Source: Candidatus Bathyarchaeota archaeon
Lineage (GTDB): Archaea; Thermoproteota; Bathyarchaeia; Bathyarchaeales; UBA233
DNA length: 64,000 nt
Assembly (NCBI GenBank): GCA_025057795.1
Contig: JANXEP010000056.1
Coordinates: forward strand, 1-64,000
Direction of reading: 5' to 3'
This document shows positions 42,023-50,389 of the stretch, one piece after another (position 1 is the first letter of the stretch; every line of letters starts with the position of its first letter). Under the pieces are notes generated by a model that did no database searches, had not been told where the DNA came from, and saw only the letters and a list, made by a program, of their open reading frames with translations. The position numbers and the translations under genes were made by a program.

Positions 42023-43474
42023 TCAAGCCTCCTCCTTCGCCTTTTTAATCTTCTTAACCTCATGCAGAATTCTCTTCAAAATCTCCTCGTCTGGAAGCAA
42101 TCCCTTGGGTGGGTTAACAACCTTTTTCAGTGGGATGGGCACATGGTCCATGCGGTAGGCTGTTCCCTCAGCTTCGATGCCTACAAAGGCTGATGGGATA
42201 ACGACGTCTGCCAGCTGGGCGGTTGCGTTCATATGAGGGTCGATAACTATTAACGGATTCTTAACTAGGTGTTCCGCCGCCTCCTTGGGAAAGCTTGAGA
42301 CGGGGTCTGAAGCCACTATGAGGGCTGCGTCTGACTCCTTTCGCAGGAGAACATCCACGACAGAGGTCTCCCCTGGATTGTATCTTGGATAGCCCATGGA
42401 GAAGTCGACGGCGTAGGGATAACCTGTCTGCCACGTGAAAACCATGTTTGAGCCCGTAACGTTGAAGTGTCCCCTCATGGGCATGATCACAAACTTCGTT
42501 CGCATGTTAAGGTCGCGCACCAGGGAGAGGGCAACGTCGATATTCCTAAACTTGCCGCTGCTCATGGTTAGCCCAAGCCCAAAGAACAATGCGCCGAAAT
42601 CACAGTTGATCATGGCGTCAGCAACCTCCTCCAAATACTCCACTGGGACGCCTGCAACCTTGTCGGTTTCAATCTCTTGGTCTCGAACCAAAGCCCTGAG
42701 AGCTTGGAGGAGCTCATAATCCCTGCCGGGTTCAACTTGGACGAAGTAGTCGGCGACATCCGCGGATCTTGTGCGTATAACATCCACAACTATAAGTTTT
42801 CTGCCCTCCTTGAGGATTGATGGGTAAGGCTTCTTTTCAAAATGGGATGGGAAAGACTGTCTCTTTCCAAGAACTGCCCTTTTTATGGCGCTTCTAAACT
42901 TTTTAAGGGCTATCAAAGCTCTTGTTTTTGAAATATAGCTTCTCCATGCGCTTTTTTCAAATCTTCCCTCTGAGAAGGCCGTGTATCTTTCCATGTGTCT
43001 TGGGTGGGCGCTCCACGGGTTGCAACCCCAATAGATTATGAGGTCTGCCCTATGCCTGATTTGTCCAAGGGTGCATGATGAAATGCCCAAATTTTGAACA
43101 CTTAATATTGATGGCCCGTGGCAGACGACTGAAGTATTGTCGATGACGCCTCCAACCTCCTCTGCCAGTTCAATGCCTACGCTTATGGCTTCGCAGCTTG
43201 TGTTGCTCCAGCCATACAATACGGGATAGTTTGCTTCAGCCAATATTTCGGCAGCTCTGTGTATGGCTTCTTCAAGGGGGACTTTAACAAGTTCCCCATT
43301 CTTCCTTATCCTAGGCTTTAAAATTCTGTGTTTGCCGCAGTAGCCTAAAAACTTGGCTTCACACATGGCGCAACCGTTCTTAACCTTAACTATTCTTCCG
43401 TTTTCCACTGTTAACTCTATGTCGTCGCAGAGGCAACCGCAAACGGGACATGTTACGGCTTTGACGACGGGCAT
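42023..43474 (-). CDS. fwdB: Formylmethanofuran dehydrogenase subunit B, with insertion
   Basis: 483 residues. It carries the pterin-Mo/W site and one [4Fe-4S] cluster: CPVCGCLCDDIEL and NGCAMCEAKF provide the Cys ligands; the metal-ligand Cys is in SVVCHGPS, so Cys, not selenocysteine. It reduces CO2 to formate. Between HPRHMERYTAFSEGRFE and KLIVVDVIRTRS there are ~40 extra, mostly basic residues that I do not expect in FwdB; they may form a surface loop. Downstream it abuts fwdA; upstream one base separates it from fwdD. Confidence 0.93.
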   Translation of the reverse strand: MPVVKAVTCPVCGCLCDDIELTVENGRIVKVKNGCAMCEAKFLGYCGKHRILKPRIRKNGELVKVPLEEAIHRAAEILAEANYPVLYGWSNTSCEAISVGIELAEEVGGVIDNTSVVCHGPSILSVQNLGISSCTLGQIRHRADLIIYWGCNPWSAHPRHMERYTAFSEGRFEKSAWRSYISKTRALIALKKFRSAIKRAVLGKRQSFPSHFEKKPYPSILKEGRKLIVVDVIRTRSADVADYFVQVEPGRDYELLQALRALVRDQEIETDKVAGVPVEYLEEVADAMINCDFGALFFGLGLTMSSGKFRNIDVALSLVRDLNMRTKFVIMPMRGHFNVTGSNMVFTWQTGYPYAVDFSMGYPRYNPGETSVVDVLLRKESDAALIVASDPVSSFPKEAAEHLVKNPLIVIDPHMNATAQLADVVIPSAFVGIEAEGTAYRMDHVPIPLKKVVNPPKGLLPDEEILKRILHEVKKIKKAKEEA

Positions 43475-43475
43475 T

Positions 43476-43883
43476 TTAACCCTTCCTAAACTGTTTTTTG
43501 AGAAGTTTCTTTAAGCTTAAAACGGGCTTATCTGGGGAGGGTTCAACCTCGGCCGGTATGCCTTTAAAAGAGGGCATCCCAATGCCATGGGTTTCCGGGT
43601 CCACCACAACGTTTGCCCATGGCCCGTAAGGAATGAAAATTATTCCGGGGTGTGGGTTTCTGATGGACTTTACCGCCCTCACAACCACGGAGCCAAATTT
43701 TGTGGAGACAGAGACGTTTTCGCCTTCCTTTATTCCAAGCTTCTTTAAATCTTCAGGGTCTATGTAGCAGACGGAAACGCTTTCAACATATTCCTTTGAG
43801 GATTTGCCGCGTTCTTTCCCAGCACCCTGTTCTATAGTTCGCCCAGTGATCAGAGTTACCTTTAGTTTCGGCTTATCGCACAT
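43476..43883 (-). CDS. fwdD: Formylmethanofuran dehydrogenase subunit D
   Basis: 135 residues from ATG 43883 (GGAG upstream). The molydopterin-dinucleotide-binding beta barrel is visible: LKVTLITGRTIEQGAG, a central strand pair (LGIKEGENVSVSTKFGSVVVRAV) and IIFIPYGPWANVVVDPETHGIGMPSFKG. It caps the pterin cofactor of FwdB. The longer frame to 43973 begins with an unrelated hydrophobic leader. It opens the operon fwdD-B-A-C-mch. Confidence 0.9.
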   Translation of the reverse strand: MCDKPKLKVTLITGRTIEQGAGKERGKSSKEYVESVSVCYIDPEDLKKLGIKEGENVSVSTKFGSVVVRAVKSIRNPHPGIIFIPYGPWANVVVDPETHGIGMPSFKGIPAEVEPSPDKPVLSLKKLLKKQFRKG

Positions 43884-44076
43884 GGCTAGCTCTCCAGCTT
43901 GCTTCGGGTTAGACCACAACAATAGCCTTAAGATTATAGATAACTTCCATTTCATGTTTATTTGTCTTTCCAAATTCGCGTCTAAAAATTATTGGAATCA
44001 TGTGGCTAAACGCTGGAGCGAATCTTTTAACTGTTGGGAAACTAATGGATGGGGGCCCCTCTAGGGTTTCCGGGTT

Positions 44077-45033
44077 TTACGGCTTGTATCCTGTTAGGAG
44101 GTTTAGGGCTAGGGCGGCTGCAATTATGTCTGCTGTTGTTCCGGGGTTTAGGATGTTGCTTTGCCTTCTCAATGCATAGTCCAATTCGCTTAGCCTCTTT
44201 TTGCCTTTAGCTGTTTTTAGGCCTCCATGTTTCAGGGTTTCCGCAGCCATGGCTGAAACCCATCTTGCCCTCTCAATTCCCGCTTTTCTAGCGATAAACG
44301 TGTCCGGATAGGCAGACAAAACTTCTAAGAAGGTGTGGATTACGGCCACGTTTAGGTCTTTGCTCTCTTTTATTTGGCTTGCGAGCTTGGGGTAGGCGAA
44401 ATCAAAGGTTATGGCGTAGTTGTTAACCCATTCTGAGCAGACCATGTCGTAGCCTGAAGCTATTTTGAAAACTTGGTATAGGGAAATTTTCTCATTACGT
44501 ATGCGCTTTACAGAGCCTGGATCGTTAACGTCTAGGTCTGGAGCCTTTCCAAGCCCGCTGGGCTTCGCTATGGCTATGGCTTCGTAAACGGCTACGGCGT
44601 CTTCGGGAGTTGTGGATTCTACAACCCGCCTTAAATTTCGCCTCAATTCTGGAATTTCAAAGACGCCGCCCTCCGATGTTGGAGTCATTCCTGCAGCTGA
44701 GGCCATGGGCACGAGGAGAATTATTGTTCCGAGCAGTGTGTTGCCGCCCCTTTGCCAAGCGTTGATGTCTGCAATGCAGTTTCTTATGATGGGTCCGACG
44801 CCCACATCGCTTAGGCTTAGCTTGCCTTTTGAGGCGGCTATCCCCCGTTCAGCTGCCATCCTGAAGTGGGGGGCTGCGGCGACAGCTGAAGCCAAAAAAT
44901 GTGCGTGGTTTGTGCCTTCAAAGCCTACAACGAGGTTTACATTTCCAGGTTTGTCTGCGCTTACCTCTAGGAGGATGGCTAGCTCTAGACACTGGGCAAT
45001 ATGTGTGGCTTTGTCGGTGAAAGGCGGAACCAA
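44077..45033 (-). CDS. CitG/MdcB-like triphosphoribosyl-dephospho-CoA synthase family
   Basis: 318 residues. The N-terminus LAILLEVSADKPGNVN and later GVGPIIRNCI, NTLLGTIILLVPMASAAG, and NPGTTADIIAAALALNLL match the CitG family. Bacterial CitG makes the prosthetic-group precursor of citrate lyase, but no citrate lyase is present here. In methylotrophs CitG-like genes sit among H4MPT and methanofuran genes, as here next to fwd, so a cofactor-synthesis role is likelier. Exact reaction unknown. Confidence 0.75.
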   Translation of the reverse strand: MVPPFTDKATHIAQCLELAILLEVSADKPGNVNLVVGFEGTNHAHFLASAVAAAPHFRMAAERGIAASKGKLSLSDVGVGPIIRNCIADINAWQRGGNTLLGTIILLVPMASAAGMTPTSEGGVFEIPELRRNLRRVVESTTPEDAVAVYEAIAIAKPSGLGKAPDLDVNDPGSVKRIRNEKISLYQVFKIASGYDMVCSEWVNNYAITFDFAYPKLASQIKESKDLNVAVIHTFLEVLSAYPDTFIARKAGIERARWVSAMAAETLKHGGLKTAKGKKRLSELDYALRRQSNILNPGTTADIIAAALALNLLTGYKP

Positions 45034-45139
45034 ACCCTACACCGTTCCTTGTGGTAATTGTTTTTGTGTAGAAAGCTTTATTAATATTGTGTAAAAAATT
45101 ACATTGCAATTTAAAAATTTACATAGAATAGGTGATAAA

Positions 45140-46084
45140 ATGAAAATATCCGCTCGGGAGGTTGCCTTAACAGCAACGTTTGCAGCCCTTTCCTGGATCG
45201 TGTCCAAGTTTATACCAGGCATTCCCATAATTGGGGCTGAGGGTTCAAAGATAAGCTGGGACGTCTCGCTGGCCCCCATATACGGCGTAATTATTGGTCC
45301 CTATCTTGGGTTTTTGGCGGCTTTGATTGGCGGTTTGGTGGCTGCTGGAAGCCTCTTCACGGTTTTAACGTCCTTCTGCACCGGAGTTTCAGCGTTTGTG
45401 GCTGGGATGCTGACAGACAAAGAGAGGAAGTCTTACGGGTGGGCTTTATCCGCCGCCGTTATAGCCTTGCTTCTGGCCGGATGGTACTCCACCGAGGTGG
45501 GGCGGACGGCGCCCTTCTACCCGGTTCTCCACATTGCCGGGCTGTTAATAGCGCTTTTTGCAAGGGGCTGGATTTCCGAGAGGTTGGCGGAGGGGAAACC
45601 TGAAGGGAAAAATGCCATTCCAAGGGAGTTCAACGTGCGTCCCCTAGCCTTGGGCATAGTGCTGGTGTTTGCCGGATCCGTTGTGTACACGCGGCACGCA
45701 GCCTTCTTAAAGTTTATGGGCGCAACGGAGTTCGCCAGCGGAACCCTATCGTTCACGGCCTACGCGCTGTTGATTGTGGGAATCCTCTCAGCCGTTTACA
45801 GTTTCTTCAACTGGATTAAACCCGGATTTGTAACTGCTGTAGCCCTGGCATGCTATTGCGGCATAATTGCGGATCACATGCTTGGAAACCTGATATTTCT
45901 GGGCATGATTGACGCGGTGGCACCTGCGTTGAAAGAAGCTCCAAGCGAAGTCATAGCGGGCATCTTTATGGGGGTCCTTCCAATATCCGTTGTGGAGAGA
46001 GTCCTGTTCACAGCCATAGCCACCGTGATTGCGGTTGCGCTTCTGCCAACCCTGCGTAAAGTGGGAATTATATACCGAAAATAG
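45140..46084 (+). CDS. ECF transporter S component, large
   Basis: 314 residues from ATG 45140 (AGGTGAT upstream). The first half matches S components: ALTATFAALSWIVSKFIPGIPIIG, then YGVIIGPYLGFLAALIGGLVAAG. Further helices (about nine in all) make it longer than usual S components (~180-220), possibly with an added membrane domain. It is divergent from the CitG-like gene. The substrate is unknown; a cofactor precursor is an inference from location. Confidence 0.7.
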   Translation: MKISAREVALTATFAALSWIVSKFIPGIPIIGAEGSKISWDVSLAPIYGVIIGPYLGFLAALIGGLVAAGSLFTVLTSFCTGVSAFVAGMLTDKERKSYGWALSAAVIALLLAGWYSTEVGRTAPFYPVLHIAGLLIALFARGWISERLAEGKPEGKNAIPREFNVRPLALGIVLVFAGSVVYTRHAAFLKFMGATEFASGTLSFTAYALLIVGILSAVYSFFNWIKPGFVTAVALACYCGIIADHMLGNLIFLGMIDAVAPALKEAPSEVIAGIFMGVLPISVVERVLFTAIATVIAVALLPTLRKVGIIYRK

Positions 46085-46095
46085 AATAGCGATGC

Positions 46096-46109
46096 GCCTT
46101 CAACAAGGC
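46096..46109 (+). terminator. Possible hairpin terminator
   Basis: GCCTT-CAAC-AAGGC followed by AGGTTTTAG just after the S-component stop. The stem is short; weak call. Confidence 0.3.
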
Positions 46110-46183
46110 AGGTTTTAGTCTTAACCTTATTTCTCAAATTTATTTATCAAGCATCTGTGGCAAGCTGTGAGTGTGCCCTTTGG

Positions 46184-46486
46184 TCATGCATGCTCCGCCT
46201 TAATCATCATAACCGATGCCGCTATCAACATGAGGCTGTAGATTATTAGGAGCAGTAGTGGCTTGTCTGATAGCGAAGATAGTTTGTTGAGCCATTCATT
46301 CATAACCTCAATGCCTTCGTAAGCCGTCATGTCCGAGCCGGCTACCCCCCATATGGCGTTACCTATCATGTCCCTTACAAGGGAAACCGTAACAGCCTTA
46401 AGTCCAAAAAGGTAGAGCGCCCCTAAAACGCCCAGAACACCCATTGTCAAAACCACAAAGCAAAATAACCTATACAATCTAGACAC
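46184..46486 (-). CDS. Small membrane protein
   Basis: 100 residues from GTG 46486. Two hydrophobic helices, about 5-28 and 74-94, enclose a ~45-residue loop (AVTVSLVRDMIGNAIWGVAGSDM...) that would lie on one side of the membrane. No motif identifies a family. It is convergent with the S-component gene and faces away from the nucleotidyltransferase cluster. Confidence 0.5.
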   Translation of the reverse strand: MSRLYRLFCFVVLTMGVLGVLGALYLFGLKAVTVSLVRDMIGNAIWGVAGSDMTAYEGIEVMNEWLNKLSSLSDKPLLLLIIYSLMLIAASVMMIKAEHA

Positions 46487-46692
46487 TTCAAAACACCTGA
46501 AGTTTGTTTTTTATTTTGGAATATAAATCTTATCCCAACTCCAATATTCTGACGGTGGGCTGTTTTGTTGATAGTTATTGCGGCGCGACATTTGGAGGCT
46601 TCCCCTTTTTATAGAAGCTGAAAAGGGCTAGAGTCATCCGCTGAAAACCAATAGAGCAATAAAGCACCAACAATAAAGCTTATGAAAAGGAC

Positions 46693-47706
46693 ATGCCGCC
46701 AGTTGAGGGTTACCTAGTAGAGTCTGTGGAAGGCGTAATCTTCGACGTGAAGGGGCTAGTGCATCCGCCGGACAAGGTCATAGCTTTCCCCCGTTTTATC
46801 CCCTATCTCGAAGGCCCCCGCAGACGGGGAAAGCAGGCCTACATGAAAATTTACAGCCTAAAAGAACGCTTTGAGTTTCTTGAGAGGGTTCTTCCGGCTT
46901 ATGTTTTTTATGACGAGGTTTTTGACGAGAAACTCTGCGAGGTTCCCATGGAAAAGGTGAAGAGGGTTTACAGTCCCATAAAACGCCTACAAAGGCTTAG
47001 AAAGGGCGAAAACCTCGATGGTTTGGAGACTGCAGCCCTGCACTGCCTTAAAATTTTGAAGGAGGAGGCCCGTGTCCCTTGGAGCTGTTTGGGGGTTTCC
47101 GGCTCCCTCCTAGTCGGATTGCACAGTGCAGAGTCGGACATAGACCCCATTGTTTACGGCGTGGAAAACTGCCATAAAGTGCATGAAGCTTTGCAGAGGC
47201 TGATGGCGGAGGGCAGCACACCTTTTAGGCGTTACACCATTGACGAGCTGAAGGCGCTTTTCGCCTTCCGTTCGAAGGACACAGCCATGAGCTTCGAAGA
47301 CTTTGTTAAAGTCGAATCCAGAAAGGTTTTTCAGGGAAAATTCTCGGACATGGACTTCTTCATCCGCTTCGTGAAAGCCCCAAGCGAGGCCGGTGAGAGG
47401 TACGGCGAAATCCAGTACCGGAATGTTGGATACGCGAGGATTGAGGCGGTTGTTGTTGACGACTCAGAGGCCATATTCACGCCATGCAAATACAAAATCG
47501 AAGACACCAAAGTGTTTGATGGGCCGAGGCTTAAGCCAATAGGGGAAATCACCTCATTCCGAGGAAGGTTCTGCGAGCAAGCCGAAAAAGGAGAAAGAAT
47601 TGTCGCCCAAGGAAAAGTTGAACATGTAAAAGACAACAGGAACCGTGAAGAATATTACAGACTATTAATTGGAAACAAACCAGAAGATTATATGATTCTG
47701 AAATAG
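46693..47706 (+). CDS. Nucleotidyltransferase-fold protein, paralogue 1
   Basis: 337 residues. N-terminal ~110-residue family-specific domain (VEGVIFDVKGLVHPPDKVIAF), then a pol-beta-type nucleotidyltransferase core: GVSGSLLVGLHSAESDIDPIVYG with the GS motif at ~136 and the metal Asp pair at ~153/155; the third acidic strand is FSDMDFFIRF. The C-terminal ~60 residues (ERIVAQGKVEHVKDNRNREEYYRLLIG) look like an OB-fold. All three metal carboxylates are present, so it may be active. Two paralogues are encoded convergently next door. Substrate unknown. Confidence 0.7.
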   Translation: MPPVEGYLVESVEGVIFDVKGLVHPPDKVIAFPRFIPYLEGPRRRGKQAYMKIYSLKERFEFLERVLPAYVFYDEVFDEKLCEVPMEKVKRVYSPIKRLQRLRKGENLDGLETAALHCLKILKEEARVPWSCLGVSGSLLVGLHSAESDIDPIVYGVENCHKVHEALQRLMAEGSTPFRRYTIDELKALFAFRSKDTAMSFEDFVKVESRKVFQGKFSDMDFFIRFVKAPSEAGERYGEIQYRNVGYARIEAVVVDDSEAIFTPCKYKIEDTKVFDGPRLKPIGEITSFRGRFCEQAEKGERIVAQGKVEHVKDNRNREEYYRLLIGNKPEDYMILK

Positions 47707-47713
47707 TTGCCTG

Positions 47714-48784
47714 TTAACTGTGGCCGCGATTAGCGATTTTAAGGGTTTGCTCGTAGTATCCTTGTCCATAGGTTAATGTTATTTGGCGGAAGCTTCCATA
47801 GCTTGTTTCAACCTTTTCAAGGTTTCCTTCCACGTATACCATTTCGCCCTCCCAAGCCTGCATCCTGAACTCCTCAATGTAGGAAACAACACGTTCTATG
47901 TTTTCAGCCTTTGGCCCCTCCAAAATTTCTATGGGCTCCACAAAGTAAACGGATGGCATGAAAGGTGCTTCTGAGTCGTCCCTAACTCTTAATAGGGCTT
48001 TTATCCAGCCTTCCCTTGTTATCTTTTTGATTTCGCCGTAGTCGTTTCTTGTTTCGCTCCATTTTTTCACGGGTTCAAACTCCACTTTTATGGCGCGCCC
48101 AGAAGCCTTGTCGCGAAACACGCCGTAGACAAGTTTGCGTCTCTGATGCCAGACAAACTCTTCTGGGCTGAGGTTTTTGTATCGCCATCGCTTGCCGCGA
48201 ATTGGGGCGTCGTCTTCAAACTCGTTGGAAAATCCTGAGCTTTTATCTGCGTAAAGCTCTTGCAGTCGCCTTCGAATATGCGCCAAATTTTCCACGCCGT
48301 AAACGATTAGGTCTATGTCTGAAAATAGGGGATGGTGAAAGCCGTGGAGCATGGAGCCAAAAACCCCGAAGTCCTCAATTGAAAGCCCAGAAGCGAAAAC
48401 CGTCGCATTCAACACCCTGCGAAGCGTCCCTATAAGCGGGTCTCGGGCTGGATTTTCCAGAAGCCTCTTTAGGGCTTCTTGGGGCCGCCTAACCTCTCCA
48501 ATGTCGCCTTTTCTAACGCCTAAAATCTGCCTGCCCAAAGGCTCGTAGGGGATTAGGTACTGCGGAAACTTTGTTTGGATGAAACTCCAAGCTTCGTCAT
48601 CGTAAAACTTGTAGAACCCGCCAAGCCTAGGCGCCTTAGGATTATTGGACTTGAAAAGCGAGGCTGGCGCATACTCCAAATCGCATACATAAGCGTCTGG
48701 CGGATGCGTATAGCCGAAAACTCTGAAGATTAAGCCTTCAGGGGTTATTATTGCGTCGCGGTCTCTAAGCCTTAAGCTGGCCAA
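47714..48784 (-). CDS. Nucleotidyltransferase-fold protein, paralogue 2
   Basis: 356 residues with the same three-part plan. The N-terminal domain opens with ITPEGLIFRVFGYTHPPDAYV; the core is GVFGSMLHGFHHPLFSDIDLIVYG; the third acidic position is Glu (AIKVEFEP). The OB-like end is GEMVYVEGNLEKVETSYGSF. The motif VRDDSEAPFMPSVY before the OB part is shared by all three paralogues. It overlaps paralogue 3 by 13 bases and is translated after it. Confidence 0.7.
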   Translation of the reverse strand: MASLRLRDRDAIITPEGLIFRVFGYTHPPDAYVCDLEYAPASLFKSNNPKAPRLGGFYKFYDDEAWSFIQTKFPQYLIPYEPLGRQILGVRKGDIGEVRRPQEALKRLLENPARDPLIGTLRRVLNATVFASGLSIEDFGVFGSMLHGFHHPLFSDIDLIVYGVENLAHIRRRLQELYADKSSGFSNEFEDDAPIRGKRWRYKNLSPEEFVWHQRRKLVYGVFRDKASGRAIKVEFEPVKKWSETRNDYGEIKKITREGWIKALLRVRDDSEAPFMPSVYFVEPIEILEGPKAENIERVVSYIEEFRMQAWEGEMVYVEGNLEKVETSYGSFRQITLTYGQGYYEQTLKIANRGHS

Positions 48785-49809
48785 ATGTGTTCTTCCTCGC
48801 TTTCAGCCGTTCCCACAACCACTTGATAATGAACTCTGCCAGTTTCGGCATCCTCAACACGTTCAAGCATTCCTGAAACCGTTATTTCGTCGCCCTTGCG
48901 GGCAACGTTCCGGTAGCATCCAATCATGGAGACAACAGCCTCTGGAATCATGTCCTTCGGAAGCTCTGACCTATGGTCAACCGGCCTATAATCCTCAACC
49001 CTGTAAATTGCTGGGCGGAATATGGCTTCGCTGTCATCCCTAACCCTGCAACGGCATCTCACGGGGAAAACGGGCGTATACCTGTATTCGCCGTATTTCA
49101 CCTTCACCTCTTCAGGTTTGCGAACCGCGTTATACATGAAAATCTTGTCGCGGTAGCGTCCCTTATACCGCCTAGCAGCATCCAAACGGTTGTTGAAAAC
49201 GTAGGCTAACGTTCCCTCCCCAACAAGCTTATCTATGGCAGCTTCAACCCTGCGAAAGTTAAGCCCACCGTAAACCACAATGTCAATGTCCGATTCTGTG
49301 CTGTGCATGTTCAAGGCTATAGAACCGTGAACGCCAAAGTCTTCTATGGGAACTCCGGACGCGATGGAAACAAGCTCTATAAATTCTAGGGTCATGCTCT
49401 GAAGCCTATCCCTATTTTCGGCTTTAAACAGTAAGCGGAGAACATCCCTTGGAACATAAACAGCCGCTACGTGGTTTAGGGGGACGCTAATAACCTCTTT
49501 CCGCCTAAAGGGACAATAGTAAACGTAATCGGGAAATTTTCTCCTAAAAACCCCCAAAAAAGCTTGGTAATTTTTCGCCGTGTAAAGCTTCTCAGCCCTG
49601 AAAAGCTCTGTTTCCCCGTAACGCCAAGTCCTGCTTAAAAGGCGAACGTTGAACAACTCCCTGAATTTTGAGGGAATGTACTTTAGAAATGCGAAAACCC
49701 GTCCCTCGGGATGCTCATACCCGAAAACGTTCAGCACGAAGCCTTCCAGGGTTACGAATGTGTCGCCGTCCAGGGGGAACCATTCTGCTGGTGATGCCGT
49801 TTGAAACAC
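48772..49809 (-). CDS. Nucleotidyltransferase-fold protein, paralogue 3 (possibly inactive)
   Basis: 345 residues, same plan. N-terminal VTLEGFVLNVFGYEHPEGRVFAF; core GVHGSIALNMHSTESDIDIVVYG keeps the GS and DxD motifs. The strand that should carry the third metal carboxylate reads RDKIFMYNAV, with no acidic residue at the matching place, so catalysis may be lost. C-terminal OB-like GDEITVSGMLERVEDAETG. It is divergent from the regulator at 49909 across a palindromic element. Confidence 0.7.
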   Translation of the reverse strand: MFQTASPAEWFPLDGDTFVTLEGFVLNVFGYEHPEGRVFAFLKYIPSKFRELFNVRLLSRTWRYGETELFRAEKLYTAKNYQAFLGVFRRKFPDYVYYCPFRRKEVISVPLNHVAAVYVPRDVLRLLFKAENRDRLQSMTLEFIELVSIASGVPIEDFGVHGSIALNMHSTESDIDIVVYGGLNFRRVEAAIDKLVGEGTLAYVFNNRLDAARRYKGRYRDKIFMYNAVRKPEEVKVKYGEYRYTPVFPVRCRCRVRDDSEAIFRPAIYRVEDYRPVDHRSELPKDMIPEAVVSMIGCYRNVARKGDEITVSGMLERVEDAETGRVHYQVVVGTAESEEEHIWPA

Positions 49810-49843
49810 CTTGATAGAATCTCGCCATGAGCCTAAAAAGTGT

Positions 49844-49868
49844 AACGTTCCACTTTAATGGGAACGTT
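49844..49868. promoter_or_regulatory. Inverted repeat between paralogue 3 and a regulator
   Basis: AACGTTCC (49844-49851) and GGAACGTT (49861-49868), spacer 9 bases, perfect arms; centre-to-centre 17 bases. It lies between divergent starts at 49809 and 49909 and is a good candidate operator for the winged-helix protein encoded at 49909. Confidence 0.6.
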
Positions 49869-49908
49869 TAAAATTAAGCCTCGTAAAAAGAGATTTAAGG
49901 TGTAAAGT

Positions 49909-50382
49909 TTGGATTTACGCTCACACCCTTACGTTGTTTTCCTTCCTGCGGAACAGAAACACAAGGTTTTAAGTGCAATTTTCGGCTCAAAAGCCTCCAT
50001 AGACATACTAAAACTTTTTCTCAGCCAAGGGATCGCAAACAAAGTCTACCAGAAAAGCCTCTTGGAAAAACTTTCCTACTCAAACAAAACGATAATAGAA
50101 AACTTGAAGGTTTTAACCAGGCTTGGAATATTAACAGAGCACATGGAAAAAGCCGAAAAGGAAGGCCGCGTCGTATGGGTTAAAACCTACATGCTTTCAG
50201 ACATAGGAAAATGGTTCGCCCTGCTTCTCGCCGAAGAAAAAGAAATCTCCGACAAGGAGAAAGCTGAAATACTCCAAAACATTTTCAGAAGCTATATTAA
50301 GTGGGTTAAGTACCTTTCAGAAAAGCTTCACGTGGAAAAGGAAACCCTTGAAAGAATCTTCAAAGAAGAGATTAGAGGATAG
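49909..50382 (+). CDS. Winged-helix transcriptional regulator
   Basis: 157 residues from TTG 49909. Residues ~20-90 form a winged helix: SKASIDILKLFLSQG, VYQKSLLEKLSYSNKTIIENLKVLTRLGIL and a wing (GRVVWVKTYMLS). The C-terminal ~60 residues are helical (EEKEISDKEKAEILQNIFRSYIKWV) and may bind a partner or dimerise. A palindrome lies upstream between it and paralogue 3 (49844-49868). mobB starts eight bases after its stop. Confidence 0.75.
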   Translation: MDLRSHPYVVFLPAEQKHKVLSAIFGSKASIDILKLFLSQGIANKVYQKSLLEKLSYSNKTIIENLKVLTRLGILTEHMEKAEKEGRVVWVKTYMLSDIGKWFALLLAEEKEISDKEKAEILQNIFRSYIKWVKYLSEKLHVEKETLERIFKEEIRG

Positions 50383-50389
50383 GGCTGAA

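Noticed and set aside
40324..43883. Selenocysteine (in-frame TGA) in the formylmethanofuran dehydrogenase
   Set aside because: The metal-ligand position in FwdB is a plain Cys (VVCHGPS) and no in-frame TGA interrupts the gene.
44077..45033. Citrate lyase accessory gene citG in the strict sense
   Set aside because: No citrate or malonate lyase genes are present; location beside fwd points to another role.
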